Positions 26,347-35,051 of a DNA stretch of 44,773 bases are shown piece by piece (the first letter of the stretch is position 1; every line of letters begins with the position of its first letter). This stretch comes from Oleispira sp963933055 (GTDB lineage: Bacteria; Pseudomonadota; Gammaproteobacteria; Pseudomonadales; Oceanobacteraceae): positions 1-44,773 of the forward strand of contig CAWVSY010000029.1 of NCBI GenBank assembly GCA_963933055.1. Direction: 5' to 3'. The notes below the pieces were generated by a model. That model saw nothing but the letters and a program-made list of their open reading frames with translations. It was not told where the DNA came from and made no database searches. A program made the translations under genes and the position numbers.

Positions 26347-29340
26347 GTGCAGTTAAAGCAATCTTTTCAATATTCACTTCTCTTCTTTTGCTCTCTTTTA
26401 GTGTGCATTAATACGGCGTGGTCTAATCCTGATAATAGACACATTCAATACGCGGATGCGCCATCGTGGGTTAAATCTTACTCAAACGATTATCACTCTG
26501 ATGCTCCTTTAAATGATATAGAGGACGGTGTTTATTATAGAGTGCTTGAAAGTCAAATTCGCTATATTGCCCCTCATTCTTATGAATCGTACGCTCGACG
26601 AGCGATAGACGTTATTTCTGTTCAAGGTATGGAATATAGCTCCAGTTTTAATATCGACTTTGACCCTTCTTATCAATCCGTTGTTTTGCATGATATTAAG
26701 GTGATTCGTGATGGAAAAGAGATTGATAAAAAAGAGACTATTAGAGCATCGGTAATCCAGCGCGAAGAGCGTATGGAAGCATTGATCTACGATGGCACTT
26801 TGACCGCCAATATTATTCTTGATGATATTAGAGTGGGCGATATTGTTGAGTATTCTTATTCAACAATTGGTCGAAATCCTGTTTATGGTGAGGCATTCTC
26901 TTTAGGTCGACAAGCGAGTTTTTCAGTTCCTATTCAGCAATTGAATATTCGTTTGCTGGTTGATAAAAAGACACCAGTACAGCATGACGTGGTCAATACG
27001 TCGCTGATCGTAGAAGAAAAAGCCTTAGGAGAATATAGAGAATACAGTGTTCGGGGGAGTAATATTCAGCCAGTCTATTACGAAGCCAATGCACCAAGAT
27101 GGTTTGATCCTTATGGGAAAATATATTTTTCTTCGTATACCCATTGGAATCAAGTATCTAACTGGGCGCTTCCGCTTTATGACAATGTCATTGCAGTTAA
27201 TCGTGAAGTGCAAGAGATCGCAGACAGCATTAAGTTAACTCATACCTCATCAGCCGATAAAATCAGTGCCGCTTTACTCTTTGTCCAAAATGAAATTCGC
27301 TATTTGGGTATTGAAAATGGCCTGAATTCACACAAGCCTTCTTCTACCTTAGATACTTTGCAGCGACGTTATGGTGACTGTAAAGATAAAGCTGTATTGT
27401 TTATCTCCATTTTAAAAGCATTGAATATACAAGCTTCTCCTGCACTGGTTAATACGGAAGTGGGCCCGGTATTAAATACATTATTACCCAGCAGTAATGT
27501 GTTTGATCATGTGATTGTGAAAGTTCAAAATGGCAGTCAATCTTATTGGTTAGATCCGACCAATCGCTATCAGCGTGGGTCTATTAATGATATATCAGAA
27601 GCCCGTTTTGGTTTTGCTTTGGTTCTTAATAAAGACACTTCGACTCTTGAAAATATGAACAAAAAAGAAGTGAAATCAAGTGGCATAATTCGAGAGACCT
27701 TTGATTTAACCGCTGGCACTGCTGAAGCTGCTCAGTATTCTGTTAAAACCCAATATAAAGGCCAGCTCGCTGAAAACATGCGTTACGATTTGGCGGTGGA
27801 GGGTATTTCGGGCACGCAGCAAAAATACAACGATTATTATAAAAAATACTATTCAAAAATCATCATGGTTGAACCGCTAAAGCGTATTGATTCAGATCAG
27901 GGAATAACAATAGAAGAAAGATATTCGATTCCTGAATTTTGGCGAAAAAGTGAGCAACAACAAGGTGCGTTAGGTGACTTCTATGCTGATCATATTTCGT
28001 TTGCTCTAACAAGAGATGATGGTGATGAAAGATACTCTCCTTATTATCTTAGCGATAAAAGAAAAATTACACACATCATCGAAGTGGCTCTGCCAGATGA
28101 AGGTTGGAATTTGGAAAATGAGCATGTTGTTAAGAAGAATAAGATTTTTGATTTTGAATATGAAGCAGCCTTTGATCGTTTGACTTCAACTTTGCTTTTA
28201 ACCTTTCAGTTAGATTTGAAAGAAGAATTCGTCGCCAGTATTGATTATCCTGAATATCTAAAAAATAGAGATGAAATTAATGATCTGCTGTCATATTCCA
28301 TAATTAAATATTATGACACCAACTCTATCACCTCAGAACAAACCAATTGGTCTGAAAGGCTAATTCTGTTTTTCGCAGGATATTTACTGGTAACGTTTAT
28401 ATTATTTATTTCAATCTGGATTTATGGGCGGAATAAGAAGCCAGAGGATGATGGTGTATTATTTTATCCTGTTTCGCTTGATCGTTTTTATATTTATTCA
28501 GTATTAACATTTAATCTTTATATTGTGTATTGGTGTTATCGAAATTGGCTTTACATAAAAAATGAAGTTAATTCCAGTATTATGCCTGTAGGGCGCGCTT
28601 TCTTTAATACGATATGGTTTTACTCACTTAATAATTATTTTAAAGATGATAGTGAACAACGCTATGGAAAGAATAAGCTGTATTCTAAATTCTTAGCGGC
28701 CTGCTTATTGATTATCTATATATTGCTTTCTTTGGCACAAGGTGGCTCTTATTATGTCTTTTCGCTCCTTGCAATACCTTTACTTTTTGTGGTTTACGTT
28801 AGATATATTTATTCTATTAACCGTAAAGACAGTAAATTATTCCAATACAATACTCAGTGGAACTGGAAGCAGATACCGTTAATATTATTTTTTACGCCTT
28901 TATTTCTGGTCGCGGTATTAGGTGGTTTATATCTAATACCGAGCAGTGATATTGAAAAAGGAGATCGTATTTGGTCGCATGATCTGCGTTTTATGCAAAG
29001 AGAGAGCATATTAACCGCGAGTGAGAATATTCAATATTTCTATAGTAATGATTTCTGGAGTGTTCGGACTGATGGTAACGGCTTTACCGAAGAGCAAGTT
29101 TTCTCTTATTGGAATGAAAGCGATAAGCTGTCGATTGAAAAAGCTCGTTATGAAGAGATTAAAGACATCGATACTCAATATGGAGACACCTATTTTGATA
29201 CGACGGTGGTGACCATTACTCGCCATGATGACTCTACCTTTATGCTTTTTTTATCGGGTGATAAAGTAAAAGACAAAATGTTTATTCGGAAAATGACTAA
29301 GTACTGGCAAGAAGCACAGAATAAAGAGGTCATTCTGTAG
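26347..29340 (+). CDS. DUF3857/transglutaminase-like protein with C-terminal membrane domain
   Basis: The 997-residue protein starts at GTG 26347, with GGA 9 bases upstream and a signal peptide (YSLLFFCSLLVCINTAWS). Residues about 60-240 form a DUF3857 domain. A transglutaminase-like domain follows with Cys345 (RRYGDCKDKA), His388 (VFDHVIVKV) and Asp403 (WLDPTNRY), so the catalytic triad is complete. Around residue 670 a membrane segment begins (LILFFAGYLLVTFILFISIW), followed by several more (FYIYSVLTFNLYIVYWCYRNW, LAACLLIIYILLSLAQ, PLILFFTPLFLVAVLGGLYL). A soluble C-terminal tail ends the protein. DUF3857-transglutaminase proteins are usually shorter and lack the membrane part. Function is unknown; envelope peptide or cross-link processing is only a guess. 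Confidence 0.75.
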   Translation: MQLKQSFQYSLLFFCSLLVCINTAWSNPDNRHIQYADAPSWVKSYSNDYHSDAPLNDIEDGVYYRVLESQIRYIAPHSYESYARRAIDVISVQGMEYSSSFNIDFDPSYQSVVLHDIKVIRDGKEIDKKETIRASVIQREERMEALIYDGTLTANIILDDIRVGDIVEYSYSTIGRNPVYGEAFSLGRQASFSVPIQQLNIRLLVDKKTPVQHDVVNTSLIVEEKALGEYREYSVRGSNIQPVYYEANAPRWFDPYGKIYFSSYTHWNQVSNWALPLYDNVIAVNREVQEIADSIKLTHTSSADKISAALLFVQNEIRYLGIENGLNSHKPSSTLDTLQRRYGDCKDKAVLFISILKALNIQASPALVNTEVGPVLNTLLPSSNVFDHVIVKVQNGSQSYWLDPTNRYQRGSINDISEARFGFALVLNKDTSTLENMNKKEVKSSGIIRETFDLTAGTAEAAQYSVKTQYKGQLAENMRYDLAVEGISGTQQKYNDYYKKYYSKIIMVEPLKRIDSDQGITIEERYSIPEFWRKSEQQQGALGDFYADHISFALTRDDGDERYSPYYLSDKRKITHIIEVALPDEGWNLENEHVVKKNKIFDFEYEAAFDRLTSTLLLTFQLDLKEEFVASIDYPEYLKNRDEINDLLSYSIIKYYDTNSITSEQTNWSERLILFFAGYLLVTFILFISIWIYGRNKKPEDDGVLFYPVSLDRFYIYSVLTFNLYIVYWCYRNWLYIKNEVNSSIMPVGRAFFNTIWFYSLNNYFKDDSEQRYGKNKLYSKFLAACLLIIYILLSLAQGGSYYVFSLLAIPLLFVVYVRYIYSINRKDSKLFQYNTQWNWKQIPLILFFTPLFLVAVLGGLYLIPSSDIEKGDRIWSHDLRFMQRESILTASENIQYFYSNDFWSVRTDGNGFTEEQVFSYWNESDKLSIEKARYEEIKDIDTQYGDTYFDTTVVTITRHDDSTFMLFLSGDKVKDKMFIRKMTKYWQEAQNKEVIL

Positions 29341-29374
29341 CGATGAATGTCGCGTGATTGTCATAGACTCTTTC

Positions 29375-29404
29375 GTCTTTTATCCCGCCGGATGGATAAA
29401 AGAC
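29375..29404. repeat. Perfect 11-base hairpin before the FAD oxidoreductase gene
   Basis: GTCTTTTATCC (29375-29385) pairs with GGATAAAAGAC (29394-29404) around an 8-base loop. No T run follows, so it may be a weak or Rho-type end of the preceding gene. Confidence 0.45.
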
Positions 29405-29479
29405 GCTGCCATTATCTGTGAAATACCGTAAAATAGCGCCTTTACTATAGCTAAGTAACCCTCTTGTAAAGGTCCCAGA

Positions 29480-31129
29480 ATGATTCGTCTCAGCAACATC
29501 AAATTACCGCTTGATCATGATGATCAAGCGCTTGAAAAAACCGTTTTAACCACCCTAGAGATTACTCCAGAGCAATTGATTAGCTTCAATATGTTTCGTC
29601 GTGGTTATGATGCGCGCAAAAAATCCAATATTTTTCTGATTTATACCCTTGATGTTGAAGTCTCTTCCTCGCTAGAAACAGAACTTCTAGAAAAATTTGC
29701 TGATGATCAATTGATTAAGCAAACACCTGATTTGGATTATCACTTTGTAGCCCAAGCGCCAGAAGATTTAAGCGAACGTCCAATCATTGTCGGCTTCGGC
29801 CCTTGTGGATTATTGGCGGGCTTAACCTTAGCGCAAATGGGTTATAACCCCATCATTCTTGATCGTGGCAAAGAAGTACGTGAACGTACAAAAGATACTT
29901 TTGGCTTTTGGCGTCAGAAAAAATTAAATACTGAATCCAACGTACAATTTGGTGAAGGTGGGGCGGGGACTTTCTCTGATGGCAAGTTATACAGCCAGGT
30001 AAAAGATCCTAAGCAATACAGCCGAAAAGTATTAACTGAGTTTGTAGCATCGGGTGCTCCTGATGAGATTATGTACGTCAGTAAGCCGCATATTGGAACC
30101 TTTAAGTTGGTTTCTATGGTTGAAAAAATGCGTGCTGAAATTATTCGCTTGGGCGGCGAAATACGCTTTAGTAGTCGTGTTGATGATATTGAATTAGAAA
30201 AAACAGACCGTGGTAGTCGTATTACAGGCTTAATACTTTCGACGGGGGAGACACTAAAATCGAATCACATTGCTTTTGCTATTGGTCACAGTGCTCGTGA
30301 TACGTTTGAGATGCTATTTAATAAAGGCGTTTATATTGAAGCCAAACCTTTCTCGATAGGCTTCCGTATTGAACACGAACAATCGACGATTGATGCGGCA
30401 CGCTTTGGTCCTAATGCGGGCAATGAAATATTAGGCGCAGCAGATTATAAGCTGGTGCATCACTGTAAAAATGGTCGCTCGGTTTACAGCTTCTGTATGT
30501 GTCCTGGTGGCACGGTTGTGGCTGCTTCGTCAGAAGAGAACTGTGTGGTCACCAATGGCATGAGCCAGTACTCACGTAACGAACGTAATGCGAACAGTGC
30601 GGTTGTGGTAGGTATTGACCCTAATGATTATCCTGGCGGTCCATTAGCAGGCATTGAATTACAACGTCAGCTAGAAAAAAGTGCCTATGTGTTAGGCGGC
30701 TCTGATTATGATGCACCAGCGCAAACGGTTGGAGATTTCTTAAAGGGCATTGATTCTGGTAAAAAAGATTTAGACAGCTTAGGCAGTGTTAAGCCTTCCT
30801 TTAAACCAGGCATTAAATTAACTGACCTTTCAAAAGCACTGCCTCAATTTGCAGTAGACGCTATTCGCGAAGCCATTCCTGCGTTTAATCGTAAAATTAA
30901 AGGCTTTGCAAAAGATGATGCATTATTAACAGGTGTTGAAACACGAACGTCAGCACCAATTAGTATTAAGCGTGATGAAAACTTTGAAAGTATCAATACT
31001 CAAGGCTTATATCCTGCCGGTGAAGGTGCAGGTTATGCGGGTGGTATTATGTCGGCGGCCATTGACGGTATTAAAATCGCAGAAGCAATGGCTTTAAGTA
31101 TTAATAACGTGTCTAAAAACAATCAATAA
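29480..31129 (+). CDS. FAD-dependent oxidoreductase, COG2509 type
   Basis: The 549-residue protein has an N-terminal alpha/beta extension of about 100 residues. The FAD-binding motif follows (PIIVGFGPCGLLAGLTLAQMG), then LDRGKEVRERTKDTFGFWR, NVQFGEGGAGTFSDGKLYSQVKD and GIDSGKKDLDSLGSVKPSF. The C-terminus has the closing FAD motif (GLYPAGEGAGYAGGIMSAAIDGIKIAEAM). This matches the uncharacterised COG2509 dehydrogenases, which are widespread in bacteria and of unknown substrate. AAGG stands before ATG 29480. A perfect 23-base palindrome lies within the first codons. Confidence 0.85.
   Translation: MIRLSNIKLPLDHDDQALEKTVLTTLEITPEQLISFNMFRRGYDARKKSNIFLIYTLDVEVSSSLETELLEKFADDQLIKQTPDLDYHFVAQAPEDLSERPIIVGFGPCGLLAGLTLAQMGYNPIILDRGKEVRERTKDTFGFWRQKKLNTESNVQFGEGGAGTFSDGKLYSQVKDPKQYSRKVLTEFVASGAPDEIMYVSKPHIGTFKLVSMVEKMRAEIIRLGGEIRFSSRVDDIELEKTDRGSRITGLILSTGETLKSNHIAFAIGHSARDTFEMLFNKGVYIEAKPFSIGFRIEHEQSTIDAARFGPNAGNEILGAADYKLVHHCKNGRSVYSFCMCPGGTVVAASSEENCVVTNGMSQYSRNERNANSAVVVGIDPNDYPGGPLAGIELQRQLEKSAYVLGGSDYDAPAQTVGDFLKGIDSGKKDLDSLGSVKPSFKPGIKLTDLSKALPQFAVDAIREAIPAFNRKIKGFAKDDALLTGVETRTSAPISIKRDENFESINTQGLYPAGEGAGYAGGIMSAAIDGIKIAEAMALSINNVSKNNQ
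29508..29530. repeat. 23-base perfect palindrome inside the 5' end of the FAD gene
   Basis: An 11-base arm CGCTTGATCAT (29508-29518) is repeated in inverse (29520-29530) around a single central G. It starts 28 bases after the start codon and encodes LDHDDQAL. It could be a DNA operator or a translation-controlling hairpin, or a codon coincidence. Confidence 0.5.
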
Positions 31130-31180
31130 ATTGATGTAGGTCAGCTTATAAATTAAGCATTTAACATCTCAGACTTTTTG

Positions 31181-31221
31181 TTGATATAAATCAAAGAAAT
31201 TAGACGGAACAAGCCTAATAT
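31181..31221 (+). promoter_or_regulatory. FNR/ANR box and -10 of the ompW promoter
   Basis: TTGATATAAATCAA (31181-31194) is a perfect FNR/ANR site (TTGAT-N4-ATCAA). TAATAT (31216-31221) is a good -10. The start of transcription would be near 31228, placing the box centre about 41 bases upstream, the class II activation position. Confidence 0.8.
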
Positions 31222-31259
31222 AGCGACCATATTGTTATTGCACAAATTAAGGAGTGCTT

Positions 31260-31880
31260 ATGAAACTGGTATCTACATTATTGGCAACAAGTATCGCTGT
31301 ATTAGGTTCGTCACAAGTGATGGCTTATGAAGCGGGTGATATTATGATTAAAGCAGGTGTTATTAACGTAGCACCTAAAGATGATAACGCTAAAATTGGT
31401 GCCGCTAAAGTTCAAGTTAAAGACGATACTCAGTTGGGCTTAACAGGGACGTATATGATTACATCTCATGTTGGCGTTGAGTTATTAGCGGCGACTCCTT
31501 TTAAGCACACTGTTGAATTAGATGGAAATAAAATTGGTACAACTAAACATTTGCCACCAACGGTATCTGTGCAGTATTACCCAATGGACTCAAGTTCTGC
31601 CCTTCAGCCATACGTGGGTGCTGGTTTGAACATGACGTTCTTCTTTGATGAAGACGGTGCGGTTAAAGGGGATGCGTTAGGCCCACTAGGTGATAGCTTC
31701 GGTCTTTCTGTATCGGCAGGTATTAACTACGACATCGATGATCAGTTCATGGCGAACCTTGCAGTTTGGTACATTGATATCGATTCTGAGTTAGAAGGTT
31801 CTAACCAAGCACTTAACAAGGATTACGATGTTGAAATCGATCCTATCGTTGTCATGGCAGGCGTTGGTTATAAGTTCTAA
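31260..31880 (+). CDS. ompW: OmpW-family outer-membrane protein
   Basis: The 206-residue protein has a signal peptide (LVSTLLATSIAVLGSSQVMA) and an eight-strand barrel pattern with GDIMIKAGVINVAPKDDN, GLTGTYMITSHVGVELLAATPFKH, YVGAGLNMTFFFDED and the terminal MAGVGYKF with C-terminal Phe. OmpW is a small hydrophobic-channel porin. ATG 31260 is preferred over GTG 31254 because AAGGAG (31249-31254) would overlap the latter and is 5 bases before the former. The FNR/ANR box implies induction when oxygen is low, as known for ompW in enterics. Confidence 0.92.
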   Translation: MKLVSTLLATSIAVLGSSQVMAYEAGDIMIKAGVINVAPKDDNAKIGAAKVQVKDDTQLGLTGTYMITSHVGVELLAATPFKHTVELDGNKIGTTKHLPPTVSVQYYPMDSSSALQPYVGAGLNMTFFFDEDGAVKGDALGPLGDSFGLSVSAGINYDIDDQFMANLAVWYIDIDSELEGSNQALNKDYDVEIDPIVVMAGVGYKF

Positions 31881-31910
31881 TCAGCTCTGTTGATAGAACG
31901 TGTTAAAAAG

Positions 31911-31934
31911 AAGCCTGCTTATGCAGGCTTTTTT
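31911..31934 (+). terminator. Terminator after ompW
   Basis: AAGCCTGC (31911-31918) pairs with GCAGGCTT (31923-31930) around TTAT, then T. The A-rich 5' flank could also allow use by the convergent gene. Confidence 0.9.
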
Positions 31935-31963
31935 GTGTCTCACCTTTAGATTTTTTAAAGAAT

Positions 31964-32860
31964 TTATGGGTGAGCGTGCAGTGCTGAATAAAAAGCTTTT
32001 TCCAGTTCGGCATTGTTAAATTGAAAACCATTTTCTAGCAGAACATTCGGTTTAACATTTGCGCCATCTAATAATAAAAGCTCTCCCATTTCACCGAATA
32101 GCAGCTTAACCATAAATTCTGGCATAGGAAAAATGGCCGGTCTGTTCAAACACTTCGCCAGTGTTTTAGTAAAGCGTTTATTGGTAACGGCATTTGGACT
32201 GGTTAGGTTAACGGGCCCTTTGATATTGTGATTGTTCAAAATAAAATCAATAGCTCTTACTTCATCTTCCAAAGCAATCCAGCTCATAAACTGCTCACCC
32301 GATCCAATACGTCCACCTAAGCCAAGCTTAAACGGTAATAACATCTTTTGCAGAGCGCCTGCGTCTTTACTTAAAACAATGCCACTACGAATAAAAACCG
32401 TTCTTATATTTGCTGCAACGGCTGGTGCGGCAGCTTGTTCCCAAACCGATACGATTTCGGTTAAAAAGTTATCACCAGCAGAGCTAGATTCATCGACGGC
32501 TATGGATCCACTATTGCCATAAAAACCAATGGCACTAGCATTAATAAATACATTTGGTGGTGAGGGTAGAGCTGCCATGGTTTGTGCCAGCAAACTGGTG
32601 GAGTCAATGCGACTTTTGATGATGTCTAGCTTGCGCTGCTTAGACCAGGGTTTATCCCCGATATTAACACCATTAAGATTGATTACGGCATCGATGGTTA
32701 TGTTGGGATCAAGAAAGATTTGCTTTTTTTCGGGTTGCCAAGTCATTTCTGCGCCCGAATCATTGCGTTTTAAAACATGTATATCATGCCCTTGGCCACG
32801 TAAATAAGTTGCCAAGGCTTTACCGATTAATCCGGACGCACCACTGATTAAAATATCCAT
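31964..32860 (-). CDS. yfcH: TIGR01777-family NAD-dependent epimerase-like protein
   Basis: This 298-residue protein is of the short-chain-dehydrogenase fold with MDILISGASGLIGKALATYL at the start. AVINLNGVNIGDKPWSKQRKLDIIKSRIDST, NASAIGFYGNSG and SGIVLSKDAGALQKMLLPFKLGLGGRIGSGEQFMSWI are signatures of the YfcH/SulA-type TIGR01777 family, whose substrate is unknown. The C-terminal DUF1731 segment (PEFMVKLLFGEMGELLLLDGANVKP) is present. It is last in a minus-strand run after the MATE transporter, 87 bases away. Confidence 0.92.
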   Translation of the reverse strand: MDILISGASGLIGKALATYLRGQGHDIHVLKRNDSGAEMTWQPEKKQIFLDPNITIDAVINLNGVNIGDKPWSKQRKLDIIKSRIDSTSLLAQTMAALPSPPNVFINASAIGFYGNSGSIAVDESSSAGDNFLTEIVSVWEQAAAPAVAANIRTVFIRSGIVLSKDAGALQKMLLPFKLGLGGRIGSGEQFMSWIALEDEVRAIDFILNNHNIKGPVNLTSPNAVTNKRFTKTLAKCLNRPAIFPMPEFMVKLLFGEMGELLLLDGANVKPNVLLENGFQFNNAELEKAFYSALHAHP

Positions 32861-32947
32861 ACAAGCCTCATTGTTATAACGTGTTCATCGTTTTGGTTGA
32901 TTCATTCTTATAATACGCAAACAGTTGTAGAACAGATGACTAGAAGG

Positions 32948-34327
32948 CTAGATTATTTTTAAACGTTTAACAAAGTACCAAGTATAGAAGCCCACAGCAA
33001 TCGCTGCGATAGCATCAACGATAGGAAATAGCCACCAGAGGCTATCAACGGTTAAATACTCGCTGAAAGTCGTAGGGTATAGCCATGAATATAGGAATAA
33101 CGCGGGTAAGAGTAAAAAGTAGGTATGCAGCGCATTTAAAAAAGCGGCTGGCTTAGCAAAACCCAAAGCTTGAAACAAAGCAGGACAAATCATCGCAATA
33201 CCAATGGTTATGAACGCAATGAATACGATGCTTGAGATATTTGCAGCTGCACTGATTAATAGTTGATCATTAGAGAAAGCTTGAAATATAAGCTCTGGAA
33301 ATCCGATCATAATGACAGACCAGAGTAGCGAATAAAGGGTTGTTATAATCAGTGCGATTTTAAGGACTTCGATGACGCGGTCATTTCTCTGTGCCCCATA
33401 GTTAAATCCAGCAAAAGTTTGAAAGGCGATCATTAACCCTAATACCGGTAGAAATATCAGCATAAATACACGGTTCAAAATACCATGGGCGCTAATAAGC
33501 AATTGCGCATCATTGCCTGCAATGTTTACTAAAGCAATATTAACCATCAATAACATCATGGCAAAACCGGTATAAGAAAGAAAAACGGGAATACCAAGTG
33601 CAATAGCGTCTTTATGTATGTTGGGCATTAAATGAAAATATTTAACAGAAAAATTAATACGATGACTTCTGGTTTTTACTAACAATATGGCATAGAAAAA
33701 GGCCATCGTAATTGATAATGCCGTTGCCCATGCCGCACCGGGAACCCCCCAGTCAAAAATAAACAAGAAAATAGCATCTAAAATAATATTCAATAACGCC
33801 ATGCTGGCCATTAGCTTAAATACTAGGCCGTTTAACCCTTGTGCTCGTAGGGCATCACTCATTGTGCCATGGCAAAAACTGATTAAGCCAATTGCGGCAA
33901 TAGGGGTTAAATAATCAATTGCATAGGGAATAAGTGCGCTAGGCAATTGCATCGAATTGAAAATCTCAATACGAAAGAAAACAATGATGATCGAAAATAG
34001 CAGACCGAGTAGGGCAGCTAGAAACAACGATGAATTGAAAATTTTATTAGCTTCGTTATCTTGATTAGCGCCTAATCGACGAGAGATGATCGAGGCCATT
34101 CCACTGCCTAGCATGGCACTTAGACTAATCATAATCATTTGAATAGGAAACGCTGCCGAAACACCGCCAATCGCATCAGTGCCTACAGCTCGACTAATAA
34201 AAATAGCATCAACAAAGTTAAATAAGCCATTAATTAACAGGCCAAAAATAATCGGCAGCGCCATACGAATAAACAGCGGTGCCACAGGTGCGGTCAATAT
34301 GGGGGGTATTTCAGGTTTTAATATCAT
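32948..34327 (-). CDS. MATE-family multidrug/cation efflux transporter
   Basis: The 459-residue membrane protein has about twelve hydrophobic segments in two MatE halves. The first starts PLFIRMALPIIFGLLINGLFNFVDAIFISRAVGTDAIGGVSAAFPIQ, the second near residue 235 (ALGIPVFLSYTGFAMMLLM). The family exports drugs, dyes or other organic cations by Na+ or H+ antiport. The gene follows the sulfotransferase gene by only 15 bases, so the pair is probably co-transcribed. Substrate unknown. Confidence 0.92.
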   Translation of the reverse strand: MILKPEIPPILTAPVAPLFIRMALPIIFGLLINGLFNFVDAIFISRAVGTDAIGGVSAAFPIQMIMISLSAMLGSGMASIISRRLGANQDNEANKIFNSSLFLAALLGLLFSIIIVFFRIEIFNSMQLPSALIPYAIDYLTPIAAIGLISFCHGTMSDALRAQGLNGLVFKLMASMALLNIILDAIFLFIFDWGVPGAAWATALSITMAFFYAILLVKTRSHRINFSVKYFHLMPNIHKDAIALGIPVFLSYTGFAMMLLMVNIALVNIAGNDAQLLISAHGILNRVFMLIFLPVLGLMIAFQTFAGFNYGAQRNDRVIEVLKIALIITTLYSLLWSVIMIGFPELIFQAFSNDQLLISAAANISSIVFIAFITIGIAMICPALFQALGFAKPAAFLNALHTYFLLLPALFLYSWLYPTTFSEYLTVDSLWWLFPIVDAIAAIAVGFYTWYFVKRLKII

Positions 34328-34342
34328 GGAAATTATGATGCT

Positions 34343-34972
34343 CTATTTATAATCAAAAAACTTTCTATGTTCTTCTCCAGCACTGTTCGCATTCACTTTA
34401 TTAGGGTGTTTAAACTCTTTCCAGCCAGCGACATGACGACCAATATTTAAATGCGGAAATTCTTTATGCTCTTTTGGGCTTAGCTCAAGAAAATTCAATA
34501 ACGCCAGTAGGCTATTATGATGGCTCAAGTTTATCTTAAGAAAGTCATTACGATTTTTAAAATATTCGAAAACTTCTCGCTGATGCTTACGATAGCATGC
34601 TTCTAAATGTTCTTCTGTATGTGGATTCTTAGTAGAGGTTAACGCAAATACTTCGTCAAAACTGCGTTTTAAAACAGGACTGAAAACGCCTGTAACGGGG
34701 TGCAGCCTAGATTCCATTTTTTTTAATAACATCTGGGCCGATGGAATCCATTTGTCTAGATCACGGTCGAGATATACAAATTTAGAATCAGGGAATATCA
34801 GATCAAGTTCTTTATAGTCACTAAAGCAGGGGGCATCAGAAATTACATCTGCAAGTTCAAAGGCATGCTTTGTATACGCGGTATGAGCAACCATGAAATC
34901 ATGTTCAAGTAAGGCTACACTAATGCTGGTCGTTCCTGTTCTGGGCAGGCCAATAATAAATAGTTTATTCAT
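34343..34972 (-). CDS. Sulfotransferase-family protein
   Basis: The 209-residue protein has the PAPS 5'-phosphosulfate loop FIIGLPRTGTTSISVALLEH (residues about 5-24) and a 3'-phosphate motif FVYLDRDLDKWIPSAQMLL. It resembles the PF17784 (Sulfotransfer_4) group found in marine bacteria and eukaryotes, but is short. It would transfer sulfate from PAPS to an unknown acceptor in the cytoplasm. It sits directly before the MATE exporter, which suggests that the product may be exported, an inference only. No clear ribosome-binding site precedes the ATG. Confidence 0.8.
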   Translation of the reverse strand: MNKLFIIGLPRTGTTSISVALLEHDFMVAHTAYTKHAFELADVISDAPCFSDYKELDLIFPDSKFVYLDRDLDKWIPSAQMLLKKMESRLHPVTGVFSPVLKRSFDEVFALTSTKNPHTEEHLEACYRKHQREVFEYFKNRNDFLKINLSHHNSLLALLNFLELSPKEHKEFPHLNIGRHVAGWKEFKHPNKVNANSAGEEHRKFFDYK

Positions 34973-35027
34973 GAGAAGTCATACGCTAAAAAAACAAATA
35001 TTAGCACATGATCGGTGGTTAGAGCTA

Positions 35028-35051
35028 AATCAAGGCTCTGATGCCTTGATT
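35028..35051 (-). terminator. Hairpin overlapping the end of the foldase gene
   Basis: AATCAAGGC (35028-35036) pairs with GCCTTGATT (35043-35051) over 9 bases. On the minus strand it overlaps the lifO stop codon and is followed by only a short T stretch, so it is a weak terminator for the lipA-lifO pair. Confidence 0.5.

Noticed and set aside
29511..29527. FNR-like box TTGAT-ATCAA in the FAD gene
   Set aside because: The half-sites are 7 bases apart, not 4, and the site lies inside coding sequence.
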